DNA of 64,000 bases, taken from assembly GCA_039029355.1 (NCBI GenBank), contig JBCCGI010000010.1, positions 91,112 through 155,111 on the forward strand. Reading direction: 5' to 3'. This document shows positions 26,290 through 34,804 of the stretch, piece by piece (position 1 is the stretch's first letter; each line of letters opens with the position of its first letter). Origin of the DNA: JBCCGI01 sp039029355 (GTDB taxonomy: Bacteria; Planctomycetota; UBA1135; GCA-002686595). The notes beneath the pieces were generated by a model. It did not search any database, was not told the origin of the DNA, and saw only the letters and a program-made list of their open reading frames with translations. Position numbers and translations under genes: made by a program.

Positions 26290-28425
26290 TTAGTCCTCGG
26301 CCGCCTCCAGCTCAACCGAGAGTGTCGCGAAGCCGTCGAGCTCGAAGTGTTCGACGCGCAGCTGGACCTCGGCCTCCTCGTCGAGCTGGAGCTCGCCGTC
26401 GTTGCGCGTCGGGCCGTGGTGCGTCCAGTCGTCCACCACGAGGCGGTCGTTGGCCCAGACGCGGATGCCGTCGTCCGAGGTGGTCCTGATGCGCCATGCG
26501 CCGGCGGGGATCCGCAGCGTGGTGCTGGCCAGGGTGCCGAAGCGGTCGCCGCCCAGCTGGGCCGCGGCGACCTCGGCCGGCAGCCCGGCGAGCTCGCTGG
26601 GGCCGGCCATGCCGTACCCGAGGGCCAGCGCGGCGGCCGGGAAGCTCGGCGCGCCCTCCGCCTCGGCGCGCCAGGCGCCGGCGTCCTCGCGCGGGTCGGT
26701 CTCCCAGCCGAACACGGTCACGAGCCACTCGGCCGCGACGATGGCTCCGGCGGCGCGCACCGGGCCGCCGTCGGTCTCGCCGCGGAGCTCGTACCGGGCG
26801 ACGGTCCCGGGCTCCTGCGCGCGGAGCACGACGCGCCGCCGCCCCGACTCGACCAGCTCGGCGCCGACGAGGTCGGCGTCCGTGGAGCGCAGCGCGAAGC
26901 GCCCGAGCAGCTCGTATGCGTGCTCGCCCGCCGGCTGGCCCGCGACGCGCCGCAGGCGCGGGCTCGCCCAGTCGTACGGCCCCCACTCGGTCATCAGGAT
27001 GTTCTCGCGCCCGCGCAGCCTGGCGCGCGCGCCGATGGGGCGCAGCTCGCCGTAGGTCTCCACCACCGGGGCGCGCGTCGGATCCAGGGGCGCCGGGCAC
27101 GCGTCGACCGGACCGTCGGCGTCGAGCTCCTCGGCGACGTTCTCCATCGCGTTGTCCCGCACGCACGTGTCGCCGCAGGCGCGCAGGTGCACCGCCACGG
27201 CGTCGCCGCGAAACGAGTTGCGCGCGATCACGTTGTTCTCGCTGGCCACTCCGTTGGCCTTCGCCCACGGGGTGTCGACCAGGTGCGGATCCTCGTCCCA
27301 CCAAAGGTGCACGCCGCACTCGTTGTCGCGGAAGAGGTTGTCGAGGATGAGGTTGTCGCTGCCGTGCTCGATGTTGATGCCGCCGCGCTCCAGCCCGTAG
27401 CCGCGGTCGCCGTTGCGCTCGATCGTGTTGCGCGCGAACAGCGAGCGCTGCGAATACCCGCCCCACACCCCGCAGATGGCGTTGCCGGTCAGCGTGTTCT
27501 CGATGAACGCGTTGTCGAAGCTGAAGGTCATCTCGATGCCGTGGGCCGCGGCGTAGGAGAAGTCGTTGCGGAGCAGCAGGTTGCCGTTGTTGCCCCTGGC
27601 CTCGCCGCCGCCTTCCAGCGCCTCCTGCCCCGCGAAGCCGAAGAAGCCGTCGCCGCAGTGGGTGGCGGAGTTCTCGACGATGAGGTTCTCCGAGCACTGC
27701 TCGAACAGCAGGATCCCGGCCGAATCCTGCCCGCGGTTGTAGATCCCGTGGCTGTAGCCCCGGATGCAGAAGTCGCAGGCGTTGCGGCTGATCGTGTTGC
27801 GGCTCGAGCGCCACAGCGCGATGCCCCAGCCGCTCAGGAACGAGAAGTTGTTGTCGAAGACGCGCGAGTCGGTCACGCCGTCGAGCACGAGCCCGTTCTG
27901 CCCGCGCAGGGCCAGGCAGCGCTTGACCGTCAGCTCCGAGCACTCCTCGGCCCAGATGCCCGCGCCGTAGCGCTCGATCCACTCGTCCTCGTCGTTGGAG
28001 TGCGGCGCCAGCCAGTCGGCGACGTCCTCGGCCGCGGGCGTCGAGCGCAGCCGCTGGTGGAAGTTGTCGGCCACGTTGCAGTTGTCGACCAGCACCCCGT
28101 CGGCGCCGGCGACACGGATCCCGACCCGGAAGCCCGACACCTGCGCGTTGCGCACGGCGGCGCCCTTGCCGGTGACGACGATCCCGACGCCCGCGTAGCG
28201 GTCCGGCGGCGTATCCGCCGCGGCTCCGCGCAGCTTGGCTCCGAGGAAGTTCACGACGATATCGTCGCCCACCACGTGGACGACGCCGTCGCCCTCGTCG
28301 TCGACGATGAAGCCGGGCGCGACGCTGACGTTGCAGCTCTTGGTGATCTCGACGTCGTCGCGGTCGACGACGACGGTGGGCGGGAACTGGAGCAGCGCGA
28401 GGGGGGCGAGGAGCGGGCCGAGCAT
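26290..28425 (-). CDS. Secreted right-handed beta-helix protein with C-terminal PA14-like domain
   Basis: A 711-residue exported protein with signal peptide MLGPLLAPLALLQF. From about 70 to 430 it shows regularly spaced turns rich in Asn (NTISRNACDFC, NAFIENTLTGNAICGVWGG, NNVIARNSFRGDAVAVHLRA), typical of NosD-type parallel beta-helices that bind or cleave polysaccharides. Residues about 600-711 resemble a PA14 module: IRTTSDDGIRVWANDRLVVD and VEHFELDGFATLSVEL. PA14 modules bind sugars, supporting a role on an envelope or external polysaccharide. No catalytic triad is assignable. It lies between a secreted-protein gene (60 bp upstream) and the AAA+/VWA pair (11 bp downstream). Confidence 0.85.
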   Translation of the reverse strand: MLGPLLAPLALLQFPPTVVVDRDDVEITKSCNVSVAPGFIVDDEGDGVVHVVGDDIVVNFLGAKLRGAAADTPPDRYAGVGIVVTGKGAAVRNAQVSGFRVGIRVAGADGVLVDNCNVADNFHQRLRSTPAAEDVADWLAPHSNDEDEWIERYGAGIWAEECSELTVKRCLALRGQNGLVLDGVTDSRVFDNNFSFLSGWGIALWRSSRNTISRNACDFCIRGYSHGIYNRGQDSAGILLFEQCSENLIVENSATHCGDGFFGFAGQEALEGGGEARGNNGNLLLRNDFSYAAAHGIEMTFSFDNAFIENTLTGNAICGVWGGYSQRSLFARNTIERNGDRGYGLERGGINIEHGSDNLILDNLFRDNECGVHLWWDEDPHLVDTPWAKANGVASENNVIARNSFRGDAVAVHLRACGDTCVRDNAMENVAEELDADGPVDACPAPLDPTRAPVVETYGELRPIGARARLRGRENILMTEWGPYDWASPRLRRVAGQPAGEHAYELLGRFALRSTDADLVGAELVESGRRRVVLRAQEPGTVARYELRGETDGGPVRAAGAIVAAEWLVTVFGWETDPREDAGAWRAEAEGAPSFPAAALALGYGMAGPSELAGLPAEVAAAQLGGDRFGTLASTTLRIPAGAWRIRTTSDDGIRVWANDRLVVDDWTHHGPTRNDGELQLDEEAEVQLRVEHFELDGFATLSVELEAAED

Positions 28426-28485
28426 CGAGGAGCCTCCGTGGGGGAGCGCGGATCCTACCGGCTCGCGACGCGCGGCGGCGAACGC

Positions 28486-29985
28486 CTACGGAGCCAGAAC
28501 CCCAAACAGCCCGTTGGTCAGCCCCACGCGCGGCGGCGCGAGCCCGAGCAGCGCGCCCTGCAGGAACACCTCCGTCCCCGCGAGCGACGGCGAGCCCGGC
28601 ACCGGCACGTCGACCTGCGCCGTGCCCCCCGGAGCCCACGACGGACCGCTCAGCACCGCGATCAGCGCCGCCGCGTCGATCAGGAGGTCGCCGGGCGCGC
28701 CCGGCGCGGACAGGCCGAAGCCGGCGAGCGGCGTCCCCGCCGGCAGGTTCGCGTCACCGCCGAGCGAAACCCCGAGCGCCGTGACGGCCGGCGTCGGGAA
28801 GGCGTCGGCCGGGTCTTCCACCGACATTTGCAGCGTCCCGCCCAGCGCGAAGCCGCCGCCGCTGACGGTGAGGCTCCCCACCGGGTTCGCGCCCGAACCG
28901 CCGATCGCCTGGGGCGCGACGATCGCGAAGTCGTCCAGCCACATGCCGTACTCGAACTCGGTATCGTCCGCGGTGACGCGCCAGCGCAGGCGCACGTCGG
29001 TGCCGCGCGCGAGGTCGGCGGCGACGCCGAAGCCGGTCCAGCTGAAGAAGCCCGCGGCGTACTGGTTTGCGTCGAGGTGCCACCCGGCTCCCAGCTCCCA
29101 CGTCGTGCCGCCGTCGTAGCTGATCTCGTGGTGCACGCCGTCGGCGGCCTCGAAGCGGGCGAAGCGGCTCCAGGTGAGGAAGGCCTCGCGCCGCTCGCCG
29201 CCGAAGTCGTACGGCGCCAGGTCGAGCACGGGCGACGTCAGCACCTGGTTCGTGCCGTGCGAGCAGAAGTCGACGTTCGTGCTCCACACCTTCGTGCCCG
29301 AAGCGGCGGAGACGGGCAGCGGGCAGCCGGTCTGCTCGCCGTGCTGCCAGTCGCCGGCGAAGCCGCCGGGGCCGGCCTCGAAGTCGTCGAGGCTGACGAC
29401 CGATCCGGCCAGCACCTCGACCGACACGTCGTCGACGTACATGCCATCGCTGCTCGAGCCGTCGTAGCGGAACGCGATGTCGAGCGCCTGGGTCGCGTAG
29501 TCGGGCCCGAGCACGACCACGACCTGGCGCCAGCCGACGTGGGGGAGGTCGGTGCTCCCGCCGGCGAGCGAAGTGATCCAGCGGCCGAAGAGCGTCTGTG
29601 AGCTGACGCCGCTGTTCGCCGTCACGAACGTGCGGTGTCCGGGGAAGGGAAAGACCAGCGGGTCGGGCTCATCGAAGTACTGCCACCAGCGCACGACGAT
29701 GCCCGGCGCTCCCGCGGCGGCGCTCGCGTCGATCGTCGGGAGCGCCAGCGTCTGCGCACCGCCCGAGACGGCGCCGTCGAGGTTCGTGCCCCAGCACTGA
29801 GCGCCGGAGTGCGCCGCGCCTGGGCCCGCGGTCGGCACACCGTGCTCCCAGTCCTGACCCAGCGTGGCGGTGAGCCCGCCGTCGTCCGTCTCGAAGTCGC
29901 TGCTGAAGAGCGGCGCGCCCTGCGCCGCCGTGCCGCCCGCGAGTGCGAGCGCCGCGGTGCATGCCCGAAGTGCGATGTGCGTCAT
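28486..29985 (-). CDS. Secreted protein with two MAM/lectin-like sandwich units and C-terminal repeat-type module
   Basis: A 499-residue exported protein. The ATG at 29985 is chosen because it is preceded by AGGTGA at good spacing and begins a clear signal peptide (MTHIALRACTAALALAGGTA); the open frame upstream lacks coding character. Two similar sandwich units follow, each starting with a D-F-E motif: SSDFETDDGGL near residue 28 and LDDFEAGPGGFAGDWQHGE near 210. Both contain W-S/G-T-N and YVDD/LDDFAI strands like MAM or immune-inhibitor-A beta-sandwiches. The final 130 residues (LTVSGGGFALGGTLQ to NGLFGVLAP) resemble the C-terminal region of many planctomycete exported proteins. Probably surface or secreted; function unknown. 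Confidence 0.78.
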   Translation of the reverse strand: MTHIALRACTAALALAGGTAAQGAPLFSSDFETDDGGLTATLGQDWEHGVPTAGPGAAHSGAQCWGTNLDGAVSGGAQTLALPTIDASAAAGAPGIVVRWWQYFDEPDPLVFPFPGHRTFVTANSGVSSQTLFGRWITSLAGGSTDLPHVGWRQVVVVLGPDYATQALDIAFRYDGSSSDGMYVDDVSVEVLAGSVVSLDDFEAGPGGFAGDWQHGEQTGCPLPVSAASGTKVWSTNVDFCSHGTNQVLTSPVLDLAPYDFGGERREAFLTWSRFARFEAADGVHHEISYDGGTTWELGAGWHLDANQYAAGFFSWTGFGVAADLARGTDVRLRWRVTADDTEFEYGMWLDDFAIVAPQAIGGSGANPVGSLTVSGGGFALGGTLQMSVEDPADAFPTPAVTALGVSLGGDANLPAGTPLAGFGLSAPGAPGDLLIDAAALIAVLSGPSWAPGGTAQVDVPVPGSPSLAGTEVFLQGALLGLAPPRVGLTNGLFGVLAP

Positions 29986-30094
29986 GCGATCACCTGGAAA
30001 CGGGAATCTCGAAGCGGCGGGGACGTGGCCCTCTATCCTCGCTCGAAGGGCGCTTCCGCGGCGCCGTGATCCACCCGAATTCGGAGCGCTGTAC

Positions 30095-30670
30095 ATGGAC
30101 GCAAGCGACCTCGAGGTCCACCGGCTGGACGCCGCGCGGCGCGGCGACTTCTTCGGCATGCACTGCGACGCGAAGGGGACGGGGTGGTGCTATTGCGTCG
30201 CGTGGCACGTCCCCACCTGGGACGGCTGGCCCGAGCGCTCCGACGCCGAAAACCGCGCGTTGCGCGCGGAGCTCTTCGAGCGCGGCGTCCACGACGGCTA
30301 CCTGCTCTACCGCGCCGGCCAGCCGATCGGCTGGTGCCAGGCGGCGCCGCGCGATGGCTTCCCAAAGCTGGTCCGCCAGCTCGACCTGGCGCCCGATCCC
30401 GAGGCCTGGGCGCTGACCTGCTTCGCGGTGCAGCCGGGGCACCGGCGCCAGGGGCTGGCGCGAGCCCTGCTCGACCGCGTCCTGGACGACCTCGCCCGGC
30501 GCGGCGTGCGGCGCGTGGAAGCGTTCCCCAAGCGCGGCGCCGATCTGGAGGAGGGCCGCCTGTGGAACGGGCCCGAGGCGATGTTCCTGGCCGCGGGCTT
30601 CCGCGTGCTGCGGGACCACCCCGAGCGCCCGGTGCTGGGACGCGAGCTGGCCGTGGACGGGGCCCGCTGA
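30095..30670 (+). CDS. GNAT-family N-acetyltransferase
   Basis: A 191-residue acetyltransferase. Motif A, which binds acetyl-CoA, is FAVQPGHRRQGLARALLDRV (Q-x-x-G-x-A pattern), preceded by the strand EAWALTCFAV. The N-terminal half contains a Cys/Trp-rich stretch (GTGWCYCVAWHVPTWDGW) seen in a GNAT subgroup that also has a GYLLYRAGQPIGWCQ strand. The substrate is unknown. The ATG at 30095 is the first start with family-like sequence after it; the open frame upstream overlaps the divergent secreted-protein gene. It is separated by 99 bp from the peroxiredoxin gene. Confidence 0.88.
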   Translation: MDASDLEVHRLDAARRGDFFGMHCDAKGTGWCYCVAWHVPTWDGWPERSDAENRALRAELFERGVHDGYLLYRAGQPIGWCQAAPRDGFPKLVRQLDLAPDPEAWALTCFAVQPGHRRQGLARALLDRVLDDLARRGVRRVEAFPKRGADLEEGRLWNGPEAMFLAAGFRVLRDHPERPVLGRELAVDGAR

Positions 30671-30769
30671 GCCTGGTTCGGCCCGCGCGCTGCGGATAGA
30701 ATCTCCGGCCCTTTTCCCGGACCCGCCGCGGTCCGCCCGCCCCAACTTAGAACCCGCGAGAACCGAGCA

Positions 30770-31228
30770 ATGGCCATCGACACCGGCGTGGAAGCCCCCG
30801 ACTTCACCCTGAAGACCCAGGACGAAAAGGAGTGGACCCTGTCGGACCACCGCGGCAAGAACATCGTGCTCATGTTCTACCCGCTCGACTGGAGCCCGAC
30901 CTGTGAGGCGGAGAACTGCCGCATCTCGAACGAGCCGGTCTTCGACCAGTACGAGGACACCGTCGTCGTCGGCATCAGCCGCGATTCCACCTGGTCGCAC
31001 CGCGCCTGGAAGGAGTCGAAGGGCATCAAGCACGACCTCCTCGCCGACCCGATGCTCGAGGTCGCGAAGAAGTACGACCTGGTGCACCCCGCCGTGCCCT
31101 TCATCTCGCACCGCGCGACGGTCGTGATCAACAAGGGCTTCAACATCGAGCACATGCAGGTCCAGGAGAAGACGCCTGAGGCGCGCGACTTCGAGGAGCT
31201 GCAAAACGTGCTCAAGCAGATCGGGTAG
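30770..31228 (+). CDS. Atypical 2-Cys peroxiredoxin (AhpC/TSA, PrxQ/Bcp-like)
   Basis: A 152-residue thiol peroxidase. The peroxidatic cysteine is Cys45 in FYPLDWSPTCEAENC, and Cys50, five residues later, fits the resolving cysteine of the PrxQ/Bcp group. The catalytic arginine is expected in the FISHRATVVINKG strand. The protein reduces hydrogen peroxide or organic peroxides with thioredoxin-type donors and lacks a signal peptide, so it is cytoplasmic. It ends 2 bp before the lipoprotein gene at 31231, implying one transcript; a functional link between them is unclear. Confidence 0.93.
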   Translation: MAIDTGVEAPDFTLKTQDEKEWTLSDHRGKNIVLMFYPLDWSPTCEAENCRISNEPVFDQYEDTVVVGISRDSTWSHRAWKESKGIKHDLLADPMLEVAKKYDLVHPAVPFISHRATVVINKGFNIEHMQVQEKTPEARDFEELQNVLKQIG

Positions 31229-31230
31229 CG

Positions 31231-32295
31231 ATGCCCACCGCGATGCCCGCGCCCAGGACCCGGCTTGCCCTGGCCGCGGGGCTCGCATCTATTGTGGCGG
31301 CGGCTTGCTCCAGCTCGGACGAGCTGGACGAGCTTCCGCCGCCGCCGATCGAGCGCGTCCCGAACGTCGAGCTGAGGCGTCCCGGCTTCCGCCTCCTGCA
31401 CCCGGAGAGCTGGTCGGTCGACGTCGCCGACCCGGCGTACGACCCCGATCGGTTCTTCTTCCTGCAGGGACCTGAGGGCGCGGCGGTGGCGCTGATGATC
31501 CTCGACGAACCGGCCGACCCCGCGGCGCTCGTCGAGACGATGTCGGCCGAGCACGGCCTCGAGCAGCCGCGCGTCCGCGAGTTCACGAGCTGGGGGCGCT
31601 TCGACGGCGCCGGCGTGGACGTGCACGGGCTCTCGAACGACCTCCCGAGCGGGCTGCGTGCCTTCGCCTGGTCCTCGGATACACGCTCGTTCCTGGTCAC
31701 CGAGTCGTACTACGAGTACGGCTACGCGTCGGCGCGCGCGGGCTTCGAGGCGGTGGAGATGTCCTTCGCCCTGCTCGGCGACGACACGGTCGATTGGCCC
31801 GACATCTCCCTCGGCACGCCGGTGTACGGCGAGCCCGAGAAGCTGCTCGTCCGCGGCGGCTTCCAGCTGCGCTTCCCCGACGACTGGGCGGTCGACTTCG
31901 AGGCCCCGGACTACGACCCCGACCGCTTCTTCGCGCTGGCCAGCCCCTACGACAGCTGCTGGGTGGTCGTGCAGGTGCTCGAGCAGGGAACGGACCCCGC
32001 CGCGACGCTTGCGGATGCGGTTGAGGGGCTGCGCCCGATCCTCTCGGGCATCGACCGCGAACAGCCGTTCGACCGCTGGGGCAGCATCCCCGGTCAGGGG
32101 CTCGAGCTGGGCGGCGCCGAGAACGGCCTCGACGCGACCCTGCGCGTCTTCTGCGCCTCGGGGCCCGACCGGACGCTCGTCGTGACCGAGTTCTGGTACG
32201 ACGAGCTGGCCCCCAAGGTCGAGGCGGGCTTCGCGCTGATCTCGTCGAGCTTTGTCGTCCGCCTCAAGGAGGACACCGAGCTCCCCGGCGACTAG
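31231..32295 (+). CDS. Putative lipoprotein with a tandem-duplicated domain
   Basis: A 354-residue protein starting 2 bp after the peroxiredoxin stop. The N-terminus is a signal sequence ending at a lipobox-like VAAAC, so it should be lipid-anchored outside the cytoplasmic membrane. The mature part consists of two copies of one domain. Copy one contains PGFRLLHPESWSVDVADPAY and YDPDRFFFL; copy two contains GGFQLRFPDDWAVDFEAPDY and YDPDRFFAL. Each ends in a VTESYYEY/VTEFWYDE strand and a helix with a FALL/FALI motif. The plan recalls the DcrB/PsbP-like alpha-beta fold of small lipoproteins, but I cannot assign a family with confidence. Confidence 0.75.
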   Translation: MPTAMPAPRTRLALAAGLASIVAAACSSSDELDELPPPPIERVPNVELRRPGFRLLHPESWSVDVADPAYDPDRFFFLQGPEGAAVALMILDEPADPAALVETMSAEHGLEQPRVREFTSWGRFDGAGVDVHGLSNDLPSGLRAFAWSSDTRSFLVTESYYEYGYASARAGFEAVEMSFALLGDDTVDWPDISLGTPVYGEPEKLLVRGGFQLRFPDDWAVDFEAPDYDPDRFFALASPYDSCWVVVQVLEQGTDPAATLADAVEGLRPILSGIDREQPFDRWGSIPGQGLELGGAENGLDATLRVFCASGPDRTLVVTEFWYDELAPKVEAGFALISSSFVVRLKEDTELPGD

Positions 32296-32298
32296 CCC

Positions 32299-32357
32299 GC
32301 TCTTCCTTTCGAAGAGCGAACATCGCTGGAGCGCCCTGACCCGAGGGCGCTCCAGCG
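32299..32357 (+). terminator. Double hairpin after the lipoprotein gene
   Basis: Two stems follow the stop at 32295: GCTCTTC/GAAGAGC at 32299-32317, then a perfect 13-bp stem CGCTGGAGCGCCC with its complement at 32324-32336 and 32345-32357, with an 8-nt loop. This marks the end of the peroxiredoxin-lipoprotein transcript. Confidence 0.7.
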
Positions 32358-32499
32358 TCGAACCGGAGGTTTCGATGAACTCGCTCCTCCGCGTGACGTT
32401 GCTACGGCCTGCCGCGAGCGAGGCCCGTTCGCTCGGCGGCCGCGTCCGGAAGCACAGGTGACCAGAGAATCCACACCGCGATCGGACGGAGATGAGCTG

Positions 32500-34722
32500 A
32501 TGGAATCGACTCGAAGACGACAGCTTCGGCCCGCGCCGGGCCAGGCGGCGAAGGGGCGCGGCGGGCGCCTTGCCGCGCTAAGGGCGTGTCTTTGCGGCGT
32601 CCTTGTCGCCTCTGCGACGGGAGCGCAGGCCGGCGAGGTGCCCGAGGACCTCGTGCGCTCGGTCGCGAGCGGAGCCTGGTCCGAGGGCGCGACCTGGAGC
32701 GGCGGGCGTGTCCCGAGCGCGGGCGATCGGGTGCAGGTGCGGATCGGGCACGACGTCGTGTACGACATCGAGTCCAGCGAGGCCATCCGCATCATCCACG
32801 TCGCCGGCACGCTGCGCTTCGCGACCGACCGGGACACGCGGCTCGACGTCGGACTGATCCGGATCGAGACGGCCGAGGAGTGGAAGGAGGGCGGCTTCAA
32901 CTGCCACTTCACGCCCGACGAGGCGCCCGACGGGGCGCAGCGCGCCGCGCTCGAAGTCGGCACCCGACCCCAGCCGGTCGAAGCCGACCACCGGGCGCTG
33001 ATCCGGCTCGTGCCCTTCGAGGGGGACGACGAGCGCAGTCTGCCCGCGATCGTGTGCTGCGGCGGTCGCATGGACCTCCATGGGGCGCCGCTTGAGCACA
33101 CCTGGGTCAAGCTGAAGCACTCGGCGGCGGTGGGCGACAAGCGGCTGTTCCTCGACCGCCCCGTCACCGGTTGGCGGCGCGGCGACCGCGTCGTCGTCAC
33201 GGCGACGACGCGCCAGCGCCCCTCGGCGGCCATGACGCCGGCCCACGTCACCTCGAGGCCGCAGAGCGAAGAGGGGGTGATTCGCGGCGTGGACCGGTAC
33301 GCCTACGAGAAGCTGCGGCGGATGGACGCGGCGGCCTCACTCGACCTCGAGGATCCGCTCGGCCTGCATCATCGCGCCGAAGACGGCTACGCGGGCGAAG
33401 TGGCGAACCTGAGCCGCAACGTCGTGATCGAGTCGGCCGAGCCGGACGGGATCCGCGGGCACACGATGTACCACCGGAGCTCGCGCGGCTCGATCAGCTA
33501 CGCCGAGTTCCGGCACCTCGGGAAGGAAGGCGTGCTGGGCCGCTACCCGATTCACTTCCACCTGGTCGAGGACACGATGCGCGGCAGCTCGGTCATCGGC
33601 GCTTCGATCTGGGACAGCGACAACCGCTGGGTGACGATCCACGGGACCGAGTACCTGGTCGTCGAGGACTGCATCGGCTACCGCAGCCTGGGGCACGGCT
33701 ACTACCTCGAGAACGGCACCGAAGTGTTCAACTCGCTCGATCGAAACCTGGCTATCCAGGCGCTCGACGCCGCGAAGCTCGAGGGCCAAGACCTGCCCTT
33801 CGACCGGAATGACGGAGCGGGTTTTTGGTGGGCCAACTCGCTCAACTCCTTCACGCGCAACGTGGCGGTTGAGTGCGACCAATACGGCTTCCGTTTCGAG
33901 GCCGAAGAGTCGTCGGGCTTCGACCCGGAGCTCCTTGTCCCGCAGCCTGACGGGAGCCTGGAGCCGATCGACGTCCGCACCCTGCCCTTCATCCGCTTCG
34001 AGGGCAACGAAGCCCATGCTCAGCGGCGGTTTGGCGTCAACCTCGGCGGGATCCGCGGCAAGACCTTCAACGGCTTCGTCTTTCCCCAGCCCCACTCGGT
34101 GGCCGGAGACGTGGACGGTGTCGGTCCCGATGCACAGCATCCCTTCGTTGTGAGCGACCTCAAGGTCTGGGACACCCACTGGTGTTTCCACGGAGCCTCG
34201 CCGTCGGTGATCGTCGACGGGATGGACCTCTACGACAGCCAGTACGGCATCTGGCGCTCGGTCATCTCTCTGCACGAGTACCGCGACCTGAGCTTCGAGA
34301 AGATCTACACCTCGCCGATCTACTACCCGATGGGGGGCTACGGCCCCCGGATCGGGCTGGATGGAGGTCGCCCCTCCTTTCCCGTCCTGGACCCGGTCGA
34401 CGACCTGCCGCCGGCGACGGTGATCCTGGGCGTGGACGAGGTCGAGGGCGCGCTGCGGGTCCACGGCCGGACGATCGACAACGGCGCGGTCGCGCGCGTG
34501 GTCGTCAACGGACACGAGGCCATCGACCGGCGGGCGGAGTTCGCGGAGTGGACCGCGGTCGTGCCCGAGAGCGCGCTCGAGGAGGGCGTTCTGCGCGCCT
34601 TCGCAACGGATCGGGCGGGTAACGTCGAGCTCCGTCCGCACGTCCTCCCCCTGAGCCGCGATCGAGGCCCGGCCGCGGACGGCGGCTCCGCGAGCGGGTC
34701 CGCCGCCGCAAGCGGTAGGTGA
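32500..34722 (+). CDS. Secreted G8-domain/parallel beta-helix protein, CEMIP-like
   Basis: A protein of about 740 residues. I prefer the ATG at 32500 because GGAG lies 8 nt upstream and it leads directly to a signal peptide (ALRACLCGVLVASATGAQA); a GTG at 32458 would add 14 residues. A G8 domain follows (GAWSEGATWSGGRVPSAGDR, VVYDIESSEAIRIIHVAGTL). A long right-handed beta-helix then contains GRYPIHFHLVEDT, HGTEYLVVEDCIGYRSLGHG and NGAGFWWANSL-type turns. The same order of G8 and YPIHFH helix occurs in animal CEMIP/TMEM2 proteins, linked to hyaluronan breakdown, and in some bacterial proteins. An activity on glycosaminoglycan-like or algal polysaccharide is plausible but inferred. Just before the C-terminus is a small Ig-like region (GALRVHGRTIDNGAVARVVV). 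Confidence 0.82.
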   Translation: MESTRRRQLRPAPGQAAKGRGGRLAALRACLCGVLVASATGAQAGEVPEDLVRSVASGAWSEGATWSGGRVPSAGDRVQVRIGHDVVYDIESSEAIRIIHVAGTLRFATDRDTRLDVGLIRIETAEEWKEGGFNCHFTPDEAPDGAQRAALEVGTRPQPVEADHRALIRLVPFEGDDERSLPAIVCCGGRMDLHGAPLEHTWVKLKHSAAVGDKRLFLDRPVTGWRRGDRVVVTATTRQRPSAAMTPAHVTSRPQSEEGVIRGVDRYAYEKLRRMDAAASLDLEDPLGLHHRAEDGYAGEVANLSRNVVIESAEPDGIRGHTMYHRSSRGSISYAEFRHLGKEGVLGRYPIHFHLVEDTMRGSSVIGASIWDSDNRWVTIHGTEYLVVEDCIGYRSLGHGYYLENGTEVFNSLDRNLAIQALDAAKLEGQDLPFDRNDGAGFWWANSLNSFTRNVAVECDQYGFRFEAEESSGFDPELLVPQPDGSLEPIDVRTLPFIRFEGNEAHAQRRFGVNLGGIRGKTFNGFVFPQPHSVAGDVDGVGPDAQHPFVVSDLKVWDTHWCFHGASPSVIVDGMDLYDSQYGIWRSVISLHEYRDLSFEKIYTSPIYYPMGGYGPRIGLDGGRPSFPVLDPVDDLPPATVILGVDEVEGALRVHGRTIDNGAVARVVVNGHEAIDRRAEFAEWTAVVPESALEEGVLRAFATDRAGNVELRPHVLPLSRDRGPAADGGSASGSAAASGR

Positions 34723-34804
34723 GCCGGCTCCGAGGAGTCCGCGGCATGCCGCGAACGGCGCAGCAGAGGTCTTTCGACCACAACCTGATTCCACTCCCCC
34801 GACC

